Origin: Bradyrhizobium sp. JYMT SZCCT0180
Lineage (GTDB): Bacteria; Pseudomonadota; Alphaproteobacteria; Rhizobiales; Xanthobacteraceae
Direction: 5' to 3'
NCBI RefSeq assembly: GCF_018130165.1
Contig: NZ_JAFCLZ010000031.1
Span: 20,074-84,073 of the forward strand
DNA: 64,000 nucleotides
Below, one piece after another: positions 8,649 to 17,412 of the stretch. Numbering within the stretch: the first letter of the stretch is position 1; each line of letters opens with the position of its first letter. Under the pieces are notes generated by a model that saw nothing but the letters and a program-made list of their open reading frames with translations, made no database searches and was not told where the DNA came from. The translations under genes and the position numbers were made by a program.

Positions 8649-10180
8649 ATGAAGCGCATTCTCGTACGACTAGTCCCATTGACCATTGTTGCGGCATCAA
8701 TCGTTCCAGGTGCCGGCCACGCTCAAACCCCTCTCGCCTGCGAATCTTTGGCGGGGTTAAAGATCGACAACGTCAACTTGCTTTCGGCGACTAAAGTCAC
8801 TCAGTCTACGGACCTGCCTTCACACTGCCGCGTACTGGGTGTCGTGCGCCCCGCGATTAATTTTGATATTCGCTTGCCCGCCCAGAACTGGAATGGGAAG
8901 TTCTTCATGGCAGGCTGTGGCGGCTTCTGCGGCACACTCGACAGCGACCGGGTCGGCTTCACCAATGCGATGAACTATGCGCTGCGGCGCAACTATGCCG
9001 TTTCAACGATGGATGCCGGTCACTGGGGTCTCTCAGTGCTGGACGGACGCTGGGCTTACAACAATCGTATTGCCGAGATCGACTGGGGCAGCCGCGCCGT
9101 TACAGAGACGGCGAAAGTTACAAAGGCGATTATCCGCGCCTTCTATGACGAACCGCAAAAGAAGTCCTATTTCGCCGGCTGCTCGACCGGAGGTCGAATG
9201 GCGGCGCTGGAAGCCCAACGCTATCCTGACGATTTTGACGGGATCATTAGCGGCGCTCCGGCGCTCGATTACACCGGCCTCGTTGCGACGCACTTTGCCT
9301 GGCTGGTGCAAGCCAACACAGGCCCCGACGGCAGGATATTCTGACCAAAGCCAAGGTTCCGTTGATCCGTGACGCGGTCGCTAACCAGTGCGGCGATGCA
9401 ACCGGTCTCGTCGTCGATCCTGCCGCATGCTCCTTCAAACCCGCGAGTCTGATCTGCAAGGCAGGGCAGAACTCGGAATGCCTGAGCGCGGCCGAAGCGG
9501 CGGTCCTCGAGAAGTGGTACGCTGGCCCCAAGAACTCCCGAGGCGAGCAGTTGTACCCGGGCGGTCTGCCGAAGGGCTCGGAACCCTACTGGCCTTTGTG
9601 GGTGACAGGGCTTGAGCCTGCCGGGGGCAAGTTGATCTACAGCTTTGGTCTCGACTTCCTGCGCTACATGGCGTTTCAGGACGATCCAGGCGAGCGCTAC
9701 CGTGCCGCCGATTTCGATTTCGAAAAGGATCCGCCGCGTCTCGCTTTCATGGCTGCGATCTACAATGCAATGAACCCTGATCTATCGAGGTTTAAGGCGC
9801 GTGGCGGCAAGCTGTTGATGTATCACGGGCTCGCCGATCCGATCGTCACGCCGCAAAACACGCTCGACTATTACGCGACCGCCGAGAAGGCCGCAGGCGG
9901 AAGCGTTGCTGACCACTTTCGCCTTTTCATGATTCCGGGCATGGATCACTGTGGTATTCCCGCGCAAGCCGGTCCGGGCATCACCGAGGCGGGGTTCGAT
10001 CCGCTAAGTGCGCTTGAAAAATGGGCGGAAGACGGTGTTGCACCGGATAGCATGCTTGCAACCAAGACCGACAAGGATGGCAAGGTTTTGTGGACGCGCC
10101 CGTTATGCGCGTTTCCAAAGAAGGCAACGTACTCGGGAACGGGAGAAATCAAAGATGCCGAAAGCTTTCGTTGCGAATGA
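8649..10180 (+). pseudogene. Tannase/feruloyl-esterase family protein, frameshifted
   Basis: Two frames, 8649-9344 and from about 9345 on, form one tannase/feruloyl esterase-type serine hydrolase. The signal peptide (about 1-23, ending GHAQTP) indicates export. The nucleophile motif is GCSTGGRMAALEAQRYPDDF; the probable Asp lies in GLADPIVTP and the His in GMDHCG. The conserved cysteines (GCGGFCG, NQCGD, GMDHCG) fit the disulfide-linked family. Near 9343 one base is missing: restoring it gives ..GRIF-LTKAKVPLIRDAVANQ.. The ATG at 8649 has AAGGGAG 7 nt upstream. The enzyme would cleave gallate or cinnamate esters of plant phenolics. Confidence 0.85.
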
Positions 10181-10232
10181 CTATCTATCTTTCTTTGAGA
10201 AGTCTTCGTGTCGTTGCCTTCCCATGGCCGCT

Positions 10233-10340
10233 GTTGGCACCTTTGAAACATGCCTGCCTATCCTGAGAATGTCCGTTCACCGGGGTAGACCGGAAGTGCC
10301 GTGGTCCGGCTAAAACCGACGCGAATGACCCATCACGGAC
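10233..10340 (+). repeat. Dispersed intergenic repeat, copy
   Basis: Starts ttggcacctttgaaacatgc and includes gaatgtccgtt, gtagaccggaagt, cgtggtccgg and gcgaatgaccc. It is the same version as the copies at 24047 and 26394. The rest of the 10181-10623 gap shows no gene. Confidence 0.8.
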
Positions 10341-10623
10341 ATGGGACCATTGGCTTTGACTGCATTGTTTGTGCGACATCGTAGCCAATATGAAGGTCTT
10401 TTGGATGGGCGTGGGATCCTGTAATCTTCTTTAAAGCTGTTTTTCGAGACGGGACGGGCCGACGTCTCCGTCTTCGAGACGATTGGCACCGGGAAATGCC
10501 GTCGGCGGGCATCGCACGCTCAATAAAACCGACCATCTTTTTTTTGCTGGTTTATCAAGAGCATTCGCCGTGCGCATGGGCAGGCGAAATGCTTAATTTG
10601 ACCGCAACGAGGGAGGGCTGCTC

Positions 10624-11895
10624 ATGGTTGGAAAAACTCATCCCGAACCAGGCGATCCGGCGGCGGGCAATGGAATTCTAAGCCGCCGCATCTTTCTTGA
10701 AGGCGCGCTCGTTGCCGGTGCGACCAGCGCGGGCCTGTCCCGCGGATCGGCAGAACCGCTTACGGTGCAGCCATGGATGAAGGTGCCGGGTCCGGGATTT
10801 GGGGGCTACGGCCAGCCTTCACCGTTCGAGAGCAAGGTCATCAAAGTCTTTCCGCCGCCCCCCAACCCGGCCGGTGTCGGCGCGTCACGCACGCCGCTGC
10901 ATATGCTCGAAGGAATGATCACGCCATCCGGGCTGCATTTCGAGCGTAGCCATTCCGGCGTCCCAGAAATCGATCCCGATCAACACCGACTGGTGATCCA
11001 TGGACTTGTGAAGCGCCCGCTTGTGTTTACGGTCGAAGCGCTGTCGCGCTATCCGATGCAATCGCGCATCGCCTTCATCGAGTGTGGCGGCAACAGCCAG
11101 GCGCTCAACGCGCCTCAGGCGCAGCCGCTCAATGTGGCGGCTATTCACGGCCTGCTGGGTTGCTCGGAATGGACCGGCGTACGGCTCTCCACGTTGCTCG
11201 ATGAAGCTGGCATCGAACCTCAGGCGCGCTGGGTGATCGCCGAGGGCGCAGATGCTGCCGCCATGAGCCGCAGCATCCCACTCGCCAAGGCGATGGATGA
11301 TGCGCTGCTCTGTCTCTATCAGAACGGCGAGCGAGTGCGGCCTTCGAATGGCTATCCGGTGCGGTTGCTGCTGCCTGGGTTCGAAGGCAACATGAACGTG
11401 AAGTGGCTGCGCCGGCTCAAGTTGACTGCCGACCCCGCGATGACCAAAGACGAAACATCGAAATACACGATCCTGCTCAAGGATGAAAAGGCCTGGCAGT
11501 TCGTATTCCCGATGGAAGTGAAATCCGTTATCACGCGTCCGTCGCCGGGACTCACGCTGAGGGGACCGGGATTTTACGAGATTTCCGGGCAGGCTTGGTC
11601 GGGCAACGGCAGCATCCGACAAGTCGACGTGTCGGCCGACGGCGGACGAAGCTGGGCGCCGGCTGCTTTGCAGGGCCCGATCCTGCCAAAGGCGCCGGTG
11701 CGCTTCCGCGCAGCATGGCAATGGAACGGCGGTCCCGCCGTGCTGCAGAGTCGCGCCACCGACGACACGGGCATGATGCAGCCAACGCGCGCGCAGTTCG
11801 GCGACGAGCGCGGCTTGCGTGGGGTCTACCACTACAACGCCATCGCAAGCTGGCGCATCGACGAGAAGGGGGAGGCTAGCAATGTTTACGTCTAA
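10624..11895 (+). CDS. soxC: Sulfite dehydrogenase molybdopterin subunit, SoxC-like
   Basis: A 423-residue protein of the sulfite oxidase family. A twin-arginine signal (SRRIFLEGALVAGATSAG, about 20-37) sends the folded Moco protein to the periplasm. The Moco-ligating Cys is C154 in FIECGGNSQA, followed by the dimerisation domain (WSGNGSIRQVDVSADGGRSW). GGGAGGG lies 6 nt before the ATG. It overlaps the cytochrome gene by 14 bp, forming a soxCD-type operon. SoxCD normally oxidises the SoxY-bound sulfane sulfur in thiosulfate oxidation, but soxXYZAB are not in this window, so it may work as a stand-alone sulfite dehydrogenase. Confidence 0.9.
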   Translation: MVGKTHPEPGDPAAGNGILSRRIFLEGALVAGATSAGLSRGSAEPLTVQPWMKVPGPGFGGYGQPSPFESKVIKVFPPPPNPAGVGASRTPLHMLEGMITPSGLHFERSHSGVPEIDPDQHRLVIHGLVKRPLVFTVEALSRYPMQSRIAFIECGGNSQALNAPQAQPLNVAAIHGLLGCSEWTGVRLSTLLDEAGIEPQARWVIAEGADAAAMSRSIPLAKAMDDALLCLYQNGERVRPSNGYPVRLLLPGFEGNMNVKWLRRLKLTADPAMTKDETSKYTILLKDEKAWQFVFPMEVKSVITRPSPGLTLRGPGFYEISGQAWSGNGSIRQVDVSADGGRSWAPAALQGPILPKAPVRFRAAWQWNGGPAVLQSRATDDTGMMQPTRAQFGDERGLRGVYHYNAIASWRIDEKGEASNVYV

Positions 11896-12418
11896 ATCCG
11901 TTGCAGTCTGCGTATCGCTGACTAGCGGATCGGCCGCTCTGGCCCAATCCCCGCAGTTCGGGCAATCGATCGAGCCCGCCGACATCGCAGCGTGGGACAT
12001 CAGCATCGGACCGGATGGCGCAGGTCTGCCGCCTGGTCGTGGCACCGCCATCGAGGGAGAAGCCATCTACGTAGCGAAATGCCAGGCTTGTCACGGCGAT
12101 AGGGGAATCGGGCCTAGTGTCGTGCTCGCTGGAGCGCTCGTCGGCGGCATGGGCACACTGGCACCGGACAAAACACCGATAAAGACTGTGGGAAGTTACT
12201 GGCCCTACGCAACAACACTGTTCGACTATGTACGTCGCGCAATGCCATTCCAAGAGTCGAAATCGCTTACCGCGGACGAAGTCTACGCGGTAACGGCCTA
12301 TATCCTCGATCTCAACGGGATCGTCGGGTCGAACGATGTGATCGATGCGCAGTCGCTGCCCAAGGTGAGAATGCCGAACCGGGACGGGTTTATCCCGTTC
12401 CCGCGCAATCCGAAGTAG
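11882..12418 (+). CDS. soxD: c-type cytochrome subunit, SoxD-like
   Basis: A 178-residue exported cytochrome with a signal peptide (about 1-21, ending ALAQSP) and one heme-binding CQACH (C67, C70, H71); the probable axial Met is in RRAMPF. The tail VRMPNRDGFIPFPRNPK is typical of cytochrome subunits paired with sulfite dehydrogenases. The start overlaps the end of soxC, with GGGGGAGG just upstream, so translation is probably coupled. It has one heme domain, whereas the classic Paracoccus SoxD has two. It would accept electrons from the SoxC molybdenum centre. Confidence 0.88.
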   Translation: MFTSKSVAVCVSLTSGSAALAQSPQFGQSIEPADIAAWDISIGPDGAGLPPGRGTAIEGEAIYVAKCQACHGDRGIGPSVVLAGALVGGMGTLAPDKTPIKTVGSYWPYATTLFDYVRRAMPFQESKSLTADEVYAVTAYILDLNGIVGSNDVIDAQSLPKVRMPNRDGFIPFPRNPK

Positions 12419-12443
12419 CTTCGGGGCCGGCCGTTGGTCCGCT

Positions 12444-12555
12444 TGGCACTTTCCGGACGTGGAAGTACTGCCTGACGATGTCCGTTTAATGGGTTTGACG
12501 CAGACTTCGCACTTGTGTGAAGCGAGGTCTGAAAATGAGCTAAAGCGGACATTAT
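12444..12555 (+). repeat. Dispersed intergenic repeat, diverged copy
   Basis: Contains ttggcactttccggacg, gacgatgtccgtttaatggg and taaagcggacatt, a diverged member of the dispersed family. No gene is evident in 12419-12801. Confidence 0.6.
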
Positions 12556-12801
12556 GCCCGCAAGGGTGGTCTCGCGCCCCCGTGCCCCGTTAAAGCCCAA
12601 TTTATGCGCCGCAGCGAGAGCTGCGCCACTTTCGGACGAAGCGGTAGAGTTATACAGAATTCGGCAGACAGCCAGTCCAAAAGCCAAACAGCCAGGATGC
12701 GTCATCTCGACCAATAGTCCACGCCAGTGGAAAGAAGGAGACTGACCGTGCCCACCGTGTGGAGGGTCCGCATGTGTGGGCACCACAAAGGGAGGCGCAA
12801 A

Positions 12802-14040
12802 ATGAGATCCGATTTAAGATTATCGGCTGCAACTTTGCTGCCGGGCATAGTCGCGGCAGCGCTGTTGGCAGCGCCCGCGCGCGCCGATGTAGTCACCGAT
12901 TGGAACGTCATCACCAATGATCTGGTGGCGAACGACGTCGGCAACAATCCCAAACTCCGCACCTTGGCCATGGTGCATGTCGCCATGTCCGACGCGATCA
13001 ACACGGTTCAGAATCGTTACACGCGCGTGGTCGCAACGCTTCCGGCCGCACCAAGCGCATCCGCAGAAGCCGCGGCCGCGGCGGCCGCGCAGCAGATCCT
13101 CACCCAGGTCTATCCTCAGCAGAAATCCAAGATCGAAGAGGGCTACGCGGCATCACTCAAGGCGATCCCAGAGGGGCCCGCAAAGACCGAAGGCATCAAG
13201 CTGGGTATGGAGGTGGCCGCCGCGGTCCAGGCCGACCGCGCCAACGACGGCACCAACGCTCCCGACGCTTACAGGCCGCACGCTGCTCCCGGGGCCTACG
13301 TGCCGACGTCACTGCCGGCGTGGGAGCAATATGCGCGCGCGAAGCCATGGGTGCTCAACGGCGCCGACCAGTTCCGGCCCGGCCCGCCGCCGACGCTGTC
13401 GAGCGCAGAGTGGGCCCGCGACTACAACGAGGTGAAGAGCCTCGGCGGCACCAAGAGCACGGCGCGCACTCCCGAGCAGACCGAAGCGGTAACATTTTGG
13501 GGCAACGTCAATTTCGGCCCTGCGCTGCAAGCGGCGGCGCGCGAGCTTGCGAAGACAAAGGAAATGCCGCTCGCTGAATGTGCGCGCCTGTTCGCGCTGC
13601 TCAACATGGGTCTGGCGAACGCCTACGTTCTCAATTGGGAGGCGAAGTACTACTACAATTTCTGGCGGCCCGTCACCGCTATCCGCAATGGCGACCAGGA
13701 CGGCAACGATGCGACCGAGCGGGATGCCGGCTGGACATCGTTCAATCCGACGCCGATGCATCCTGAATACCCGTCGCAGGCGACCTACAACGCCACCACA
13801 GCGGTGGCGGTCCTGGAATCGGTTTTCGGGCCGGTGAAGGCCATTCCGTTCACGGCGACCGATGTGCGGGATCCGAAGCGGACCAGGCAGTTCGCCAGCC
13901 TGGCCGATATGGCCGAGGAGCAGAAGAATGTCCGCGTCTGGGGTGGCGTGCACTATCGATTCGCGATCCGCGCCAGCGAGGATGTAGCCCCAAAGGCCAC
14001 GGCCTACCTGATCGAGAATACGCTCAAGCCGGCACGCTAA
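12802..14040 (+). CDS. Vanadium-haloperoxidase-like PAP2 family protein, catalytic motif altered
   Basis: A 412-residue exported protein (signal about 1-28, ending APARADV). It shows the architecture of bacterial vanadium-dependent haloperoxidase-like PAP2 proteins: KYYYNFWRPVTAIRNGD (phosphate/vanadate-binding Lys and Arg), HPEYPSQATYN, and RVWGGVHYRF. In active enzymes the second motif reads HPEYPSGHAT; here GH is replaced by Q, removing the essential His, and the last motif has A where D is usual. It may be an inactive or repurposed homolog. GGGAGG precedes the ATG at 12802; the frame is open further upstream but the signal peptide fixes this start. Confidence 0.82.
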   Translation: MRSDLRLSAATLLPGIVAAALLAAPARADVVTDWNVITNDLVANDVGNNPKLRTLAMVHVAMSDAINTVQNRYTRVVATLPAAPSASAEAAAAAAAQQILTQVYPQQKSKIEEGYAASLKAIPEGPAKTEGIKLGMEVAAAVQADRANDGTNAPDAYRPHAAPGAYVPTSLPAWEQYARAKPWVLNGADQFRPGPPPTLSSAEWARDYNEVKSLGGTKSTARTPEQTEAVTFWGNVNFGPALQAAARELAKTKEMPLAECARLFALLNMGLANAYVLNWEAKYYYNFWRPVTAIRNGDQDGNDATERDAGWTSFNPTPMHPEYPSQATYNATTAVAVLESVFGPVKAIPFTATDVRDPKRTRQFASLADMAEEQKNVRVWGGVHYRFAIRASEDVAPKATAYLIENTLKPAR

Positions 14041-14566
14041 TGCCGTAGCCAAAACGTAATACCCCGGGCTCGTGATGCGAGTCCGGTTATTCATCAAAAT
14101 CCGAACTTTGTAGTTGCGATTGCCGCTACAGAAGAGGTCGCCTCTGCGCGGGCGCGAGGGCGCCGGGGCTGATCGTGCCGCAAGCACTTTTGGTGTCTGC
14201 GAACGAGGTCATCGATAAGGGCAGGGACGGTCTGTCGACGAAGCGCTGCGCCTCGTCGGTTGCGAGCATGTCCGCTTCGGGCGCCTTTGCGACATGCCGA
14301 CAACCTTTGGTCCGCTGTTGAGGGCAAAGCCGACTTCCCGAAGGCCCGCCTGGACTTCTCAGTTTGACCCGGAACGGACCTCGTCGAGGGGCGCGTTCTC
14401 GAAGCGTACAAATTTCTTGATCCGTTCCCATATCTCCTCAGGTGTTGGCCCCTTTCCATTCCGTTCGATGGCTAGTGGCCCCTTTACAACTTTAGCAGTG
14501 GCTCCTTTTGAATCGGGAACCGCGTCGGGGGAATGAGAGTTTTGGGATGGGGCGACGGAGGTTCCC
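14041..14566. other. Intergenic stretch with diverged repeat
   Basis: No gene recognised. 14259-14385 carries a diverged copy of the dispersed repeat (catgtccgcttcgggcgcc, tttgacccggaacggac). 14439-14510 has three tggc(c/t)cctttt-type motifs like those at 26558-26625. Confidence 0.5.
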
Positions 14567-14659
14567 ATGTCGGAGCGACGGCACATTGAACACGATCACC
14601 CCCCTTTGGACGAGCGGTTAGCCCTAGAGGCAATCAAACTTAATCCGCCAAAAGTCTGA
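14567..14659 (+). CDS. Very small protein, possibly truncated paralog
   Basis: A 30-residue reading frame (MSERRHIEHDHPPLDERLAL, then EAIKLNPPKV) with an ideal GGAGG 6 nt before the ATG. Its core resembles the start of the small protein at 30638-30832 (MQRRRFSHSTTLEERLIDLA). It may be a truncated family member with an intact ribosome site. Translation is likely from the site; function is unknown. Confidence 0.45.
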   Translation: MSERRHIEHDHPPLDERLALEAIKLNPPKV

Positions 14660-14778
14660 AGCCGGGATCGAAGCGGCAGACGCTTCTACGCAAAGCCCGC
14701 GAGGCAGAAACCGCCGCCAGCATTACCGCCTGGATTTCGTCACCCGGACTGAAGCCGCCAGAATAGGGAGGCAGCGCA

Positions 14779-14967
14779 GTGATTAAGTCGATAGGGTGCT
14801 TCGTATGCGATGAAACGCGGTGCGTCTGTGACGCCCACCCTGACCGGCCATGGTCAGGGAAATATGCGTGCGGTTGCGGTGCCACCGCCATGGCCTGTCC
14901 CTCATGCAGCAGGTTCATTCCGCTGCCACAACTCAACAAGGGATTTGAAGTAAAGGTACAAAGTTAA
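14779..14967 (+). CDS. Small Cys-rich zinc-ribbon-like protein
   Basis: A 62-residue protein with seven cysteines in CFVC, CVC, CGC and CPSC patterns around HPDRPWSGKYACGCG, consistent with one or two metal sites. The HPDRPW..CGCG..M.CP.C pattern recurs in small uncharacterised rhizobial proteins. The start is a GTG preceded by AGGGAGG at a good distance. It stands before a plus-strand run of small genes. Confidence 0.65.
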   Translation: MIKSIGCFVCDETRCVCDAHPDRPWSGKYACGCGATAMACPSCSRFIPLPQLNKGFEVKVQS

Positions 14968-15025
14968 CTTGTTCTCGATTTTACCCAGCCCTACTTTCCA
15001 GCACCGATTCACGGGCTGGTATGAC

Positions 15026-15205
15026 ATGCAGCACATTTACCGCGCTTTCCTGATCAGTTCGGACCACCATATCGTTGATCGCGTTGAGATCGAATTCGAT
15101 GGTGATGACACCGCCAAAGAGCGCGCCAAGCGGCTCGTTGACGGCCATGATGTAGAGCTGTGGGACGGAACGCGGAAGATCGCGAAGTTCACGAACAAGA
15201 ATTAA
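15026..15205 (+). CDS. Small protein of the RAYLI/VELW family
   Basis: A 59-residue protein (MQHIYRAFLISSDHHIVDRV, ending VDGHDVELWDGTRKIAKF). It is one of three paralogs here (also 26773-26952 and 31765-31932) sharing YRA-(F/Y)-L-I, a central ERAK/GRAK, and (D/V)ELWDG..(K/R)I. The small alpha/beta fold is unassigned; in this lineage such genes are numerous. The start is the ATG matching the paralogs; the frame is open 19 codons upstream. Confidence 0.75.
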   Translation: MQHIYRAFLISSDHHIVDRVEIEFDGDDTAKERAKRLVDGHDVELWDGTRKIAKFTNKN

Positions 15206-15312
15206 GGCCGCCTCAGGTGGGCACTGTGTCCCGATTTCATCAGTCCGTAATTTTACCGTCACGAACCTTTCCCAGGTTCCCGCAGTTGAATAGGTTGGGC
15301 GCTGGGGTAGCA

Positions 15313-15498
15313 ATGGGTGGCGTAATAATGACAAGGCACACTCAGTTGGCAGTGACACCACGCGACCGCTTTTTTGAAGCGGCACAAAAGGAACTTGCGG
15401 CTTTCGAGCAGCGCGAGCACGAGTTTTCCAAGAAGGAACGGAAAGAACGGGCTGCCGAATTGCAGATGCCCATCGAGAGGGTCGGACTTCAAAGCTAG
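15313..15498 (+). CDS. Small charged hypothetical protein
   Basis: About 61 residues, with a Lys/Glu-rich helix (RDRFFEAAQKELAAFEQREH, then EFSKKERKERAAELQ) that should form a coiled coil. The start is either ATG 15313 or ATG 15328. It is followed 22 bp later by a strong terminator, which supports a real transcript. No function is recognised. Confidence 0.5.
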   Translation: MGGVIMTRHTQLAVTPRDRFFEAAQKELAAFEQREHEFSKKERKERAAELQMPIERVGLQS

Positions 15499-15506
15499 GC
15501 GGGGGC

Positions 15507-15782
15507 CTAGATCGCAAGGCAAAGAGGCCGCCAGATGAGGCGGCCTCTTTCATTATCGATGCCAACCCGCTCCGTGGCATAACGGTCGGGCTTGCCGTAG
15601 ACCTCCATCGCTCCGCGGGTGAGCCCTAGCATGGCAAGTGAAATGGCCGCGAATGCGAAATGATGATGGAGCATAACACTGAAGAAGCGCGTTATCAGGA
15701 TCTGGTAGGAAAGTGTCGCGAACGCCAGCACAAAGACTGCCAGATAATAGCGACCGGGAATCTTGGATATGGATTGCAACAC
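15507..15782 (-). pseudogene. Truncated membrane protein N-terminus
   Basis: A 91-residue frame starting GTG after AGAGGGCAGC. Residues 14-58 (YLAVFVLAFATLSYQILITR, FFSVMLHHHFAFAAISLAML, GLTRGA) look like the first two membrane spans of the polytopic family often joined to spermidine-synthase-like domains. The reading frame then runs straight into the terminator at 15521-15550, so only the 5' end of the gene remains. Confidence 0.6.
15521..15550. terminator. Rho-independent terminator
   Basis: A perfect 12-bp stem, AAAGAGGCCGCC / GGCGGCCTCTTT, with a 6-nt loop ending in TTT on the plus strand. It closes the small plus-strand gene at 15313-15498. It lies inside the reading frame of the truncated membrane-protein remnant on the other strand. 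Confidence 0.85.
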
Positions 15783-15861
15783 GCTGCCCTCTTAGTGGAG
15801 CCCTGATGGGCTCTATTGGGCACGCTTTGACCAACTCGCGCTACACGCGATCGCCGGATGA

Positions 15862-15915
15862 CTACGTCGTTCCGTCAATCGTGATGGTGCCGAATGTAGT
15901 GCGTTCGATCTCCAT
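15862..15915 (-). pseudogene. Remnant of an MTH938-like protein
   Basis: A 17-codon fragment MEIERTTFGTITIDGTT followed by a stop. ERTTFG.ITIDG is the opening of MTH938/NDUFAF3-like domain proteins. AGGGGTCAGGG precedes the ATG. Only the start is preserved, as for the neighbouring fragment at 15507-15782. 15916-16039 has nothing recognisable. Confidence 0.45.
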
Positions 15916-16039
15916 GGCCCTGACCCCTTCATGATCTCGGCACGAGGCCCTGACACCCGCGTCGGCAGACCCATCTGGCCGGGCACTACTTCCGAGGCTG
16001 CCCCATAGGACACGTCCTTGGCGGTTACCGCCTGGCACC

Positions 16040-17227
16040 CTATGACGCGCGGTTGAGAAAGACCGGCAGCCCCAGCTTGTTGCCGTAGGTAGGGCGGTAG
16101 CGCTCCGTGTTGTATGTGCTGGCGACATCCAATTTGCGAGGCCCCAGCTTGGGGTCAGGGATGGGCACGAGGTCGTAACGGCCCTCTACCAGAGCCGACA
16201 TGAGACCGGTCTTGCCTTCCAGGATGGCATCGTAGGCCATGTTGCCGAAAGTCAGGGCTACAAGCTTGTCGATGAAGTCAGGTTCGCCCGATCGCAAATC
16301 GTAGGTAAGGTCAGAGGTGATTGTCTCTTCTCCAACGCGCTGCTTGATCTCCTCGGCAAGCGATTCCGCCACGCTGGCCTTCTTGCGGTGACCATAGGCG
16401 TCGGGCTCGCCGTATTCCTGCAGCTTGTAGCCCTCCCACTCGGCGCCCTCGCTGAGCACGATCAGCGCGTAATTGCTCGGGTTGGCGCGCTTCTCTTCAA
16501 GGAGCAACTGGATCAATCTGTCGAGATTGACCTTGTACTCCGGTATAACGCATCGGATCGAGGTCGCGTACGCGGTGTAGAGCGCGGTAAATCCGGCATC
16601 GCGGCCAAAGACGCGGAAAATGCCAATTCGCTCGTGCGAGCCGACAGTGGTTCGCTGCCGCTGGATAGCTGCGCTGGCGCGAGTGATCGCGGTCGAGAAG
16701 CCGATGCAGTACTCGGTGTTGCGGACGTCGTTGTCCATCGTCTTCGGGATGGCGATGATCTTGACACCGAGTTCGTTGAGCTTGGCGGCATAGCTAAGCG
16801 TGTCGTCGCCGCCGATGGCGATCAGGTGTTCGATGCCGAGCCCCGAGAGGTTCGCCAGCACCTGGCCGGTGAGGTCCCACGTCTTGGTTGCGCCGCCGCC
16901 CCTGGTACTTAGGGAGACCGGAAGGTCCTTGCCGACGAGATGTTCGGGCAGCTTTTGCATTTTGGACGGATTGATGCGGCTCGAGTGCAGCACGGTGCCG
17001 CCGCTCCGGTCGATGGTGCGCGTGTTTTCACGATTCAGGGGCATGAGGTAGTGAGATTTGCTGGCCGGGTCCTCCAGGTTGAGGTGCGTGAGGGCCTCCC
17101 AACCACGGCGGAGGCCGATGACCTCGATGTCGTTCTCACTGCCGCGATAAGTGACGCTCTTGATGACAGCGTTAAGGCCGGGGACGTCGCCGCCGCCCGT
17201 GAGAATGCCGATGCGTTTTCTCGCCAA
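16040..17227 (-). CDS. pfp: Phosphofructokinase, PPi-type
   Basis: About 395 residues, phosphofructokinase fold. ILTGGGDVPGLNAVIK is the phosphate-binding N-terminus. IAIGGDDTLSYA and IPKTMDNDV carry the Asp (GGDD) and Lys (PKTMDND) that typify pyrophosphate-dependent enzymes; ATP enzymes have Gly at both. The fructose-6-phosphate side is represented by GRDAGFTALYTAYA. It would interconvert fructose 6-phosphate and fructose 1,6-bisphosphate in the cytoplasm. Start: a GGGAGG (plus-strand 17234-17239) sits 6 nt from a TTG at 17227; a GTG at 17233 is too close to it. Standing alone, next to a phasin gene on the same strand. Confidence 0.88.
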   Translation of the reverse strand: MARKRIGILTGGGDVPGLNAVIKSVTYRGSENDIEVIGLRRGWEALTHLNLEDPASKSHYLMPLNRENTRTIDRSGGTVLHSSRINPSKMQKLPEHLVGKDLPVSLSTRGGGATKTWDLTGQVLANLSGLGIEHLIAIGGDDTLSYAAKLNELGVKIIAIPKTMDNDVRNTEYCIGFSTAITRASAAIQRQRTTVGSHERIGIFRVFGRDAGFTALYTAYATSIRCVIPEYKVNLDRLIQLLLEEKRANPSNYALIVLSEGAEWEGYKLQEYGEPDAYGHRKKASVAESLAEEIKQRVGEETITSDLTYDLRSGEPDFIDKLVALTFGNMAYDAILEGKTGLMSALVEGRYDLVPIPDPKLGPRKLDVASTYNTERYRPTYGNKLGLPVFLNRAS

Positions 17228-17412
17228 GCCCACCTCCCAGCATTGGCATGTCGCAATTTGCGACCTCGCCAGTTCAAATGAAAAATATCACTCAGACTCG
17301 ACCCAACGATCGTCCTAAGGTTTTTAGCCTATGCCGGTCTCAGATCGCCGGGGCTACCAGGTTGAAGAGGTCACTGCGAAATGGTCTGCTACGCTCTCCC
17401 ACGATGGGTCCG

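Noticed and set aside
10885..12066. 393-codon minus-strand frame opposite soxC
   Set aside because: Antisense shadow in high-GC DNA; soxC has clear cofactor and signal motifs, the antisense frame has none.
13309..14187. 292-codon minus-strand frame opposite the haloperoxidase-like gene
   Set aside because: Arg/Gly-rich shadow with no domain; the plus-strand gene has the signal peptide and family motifs.
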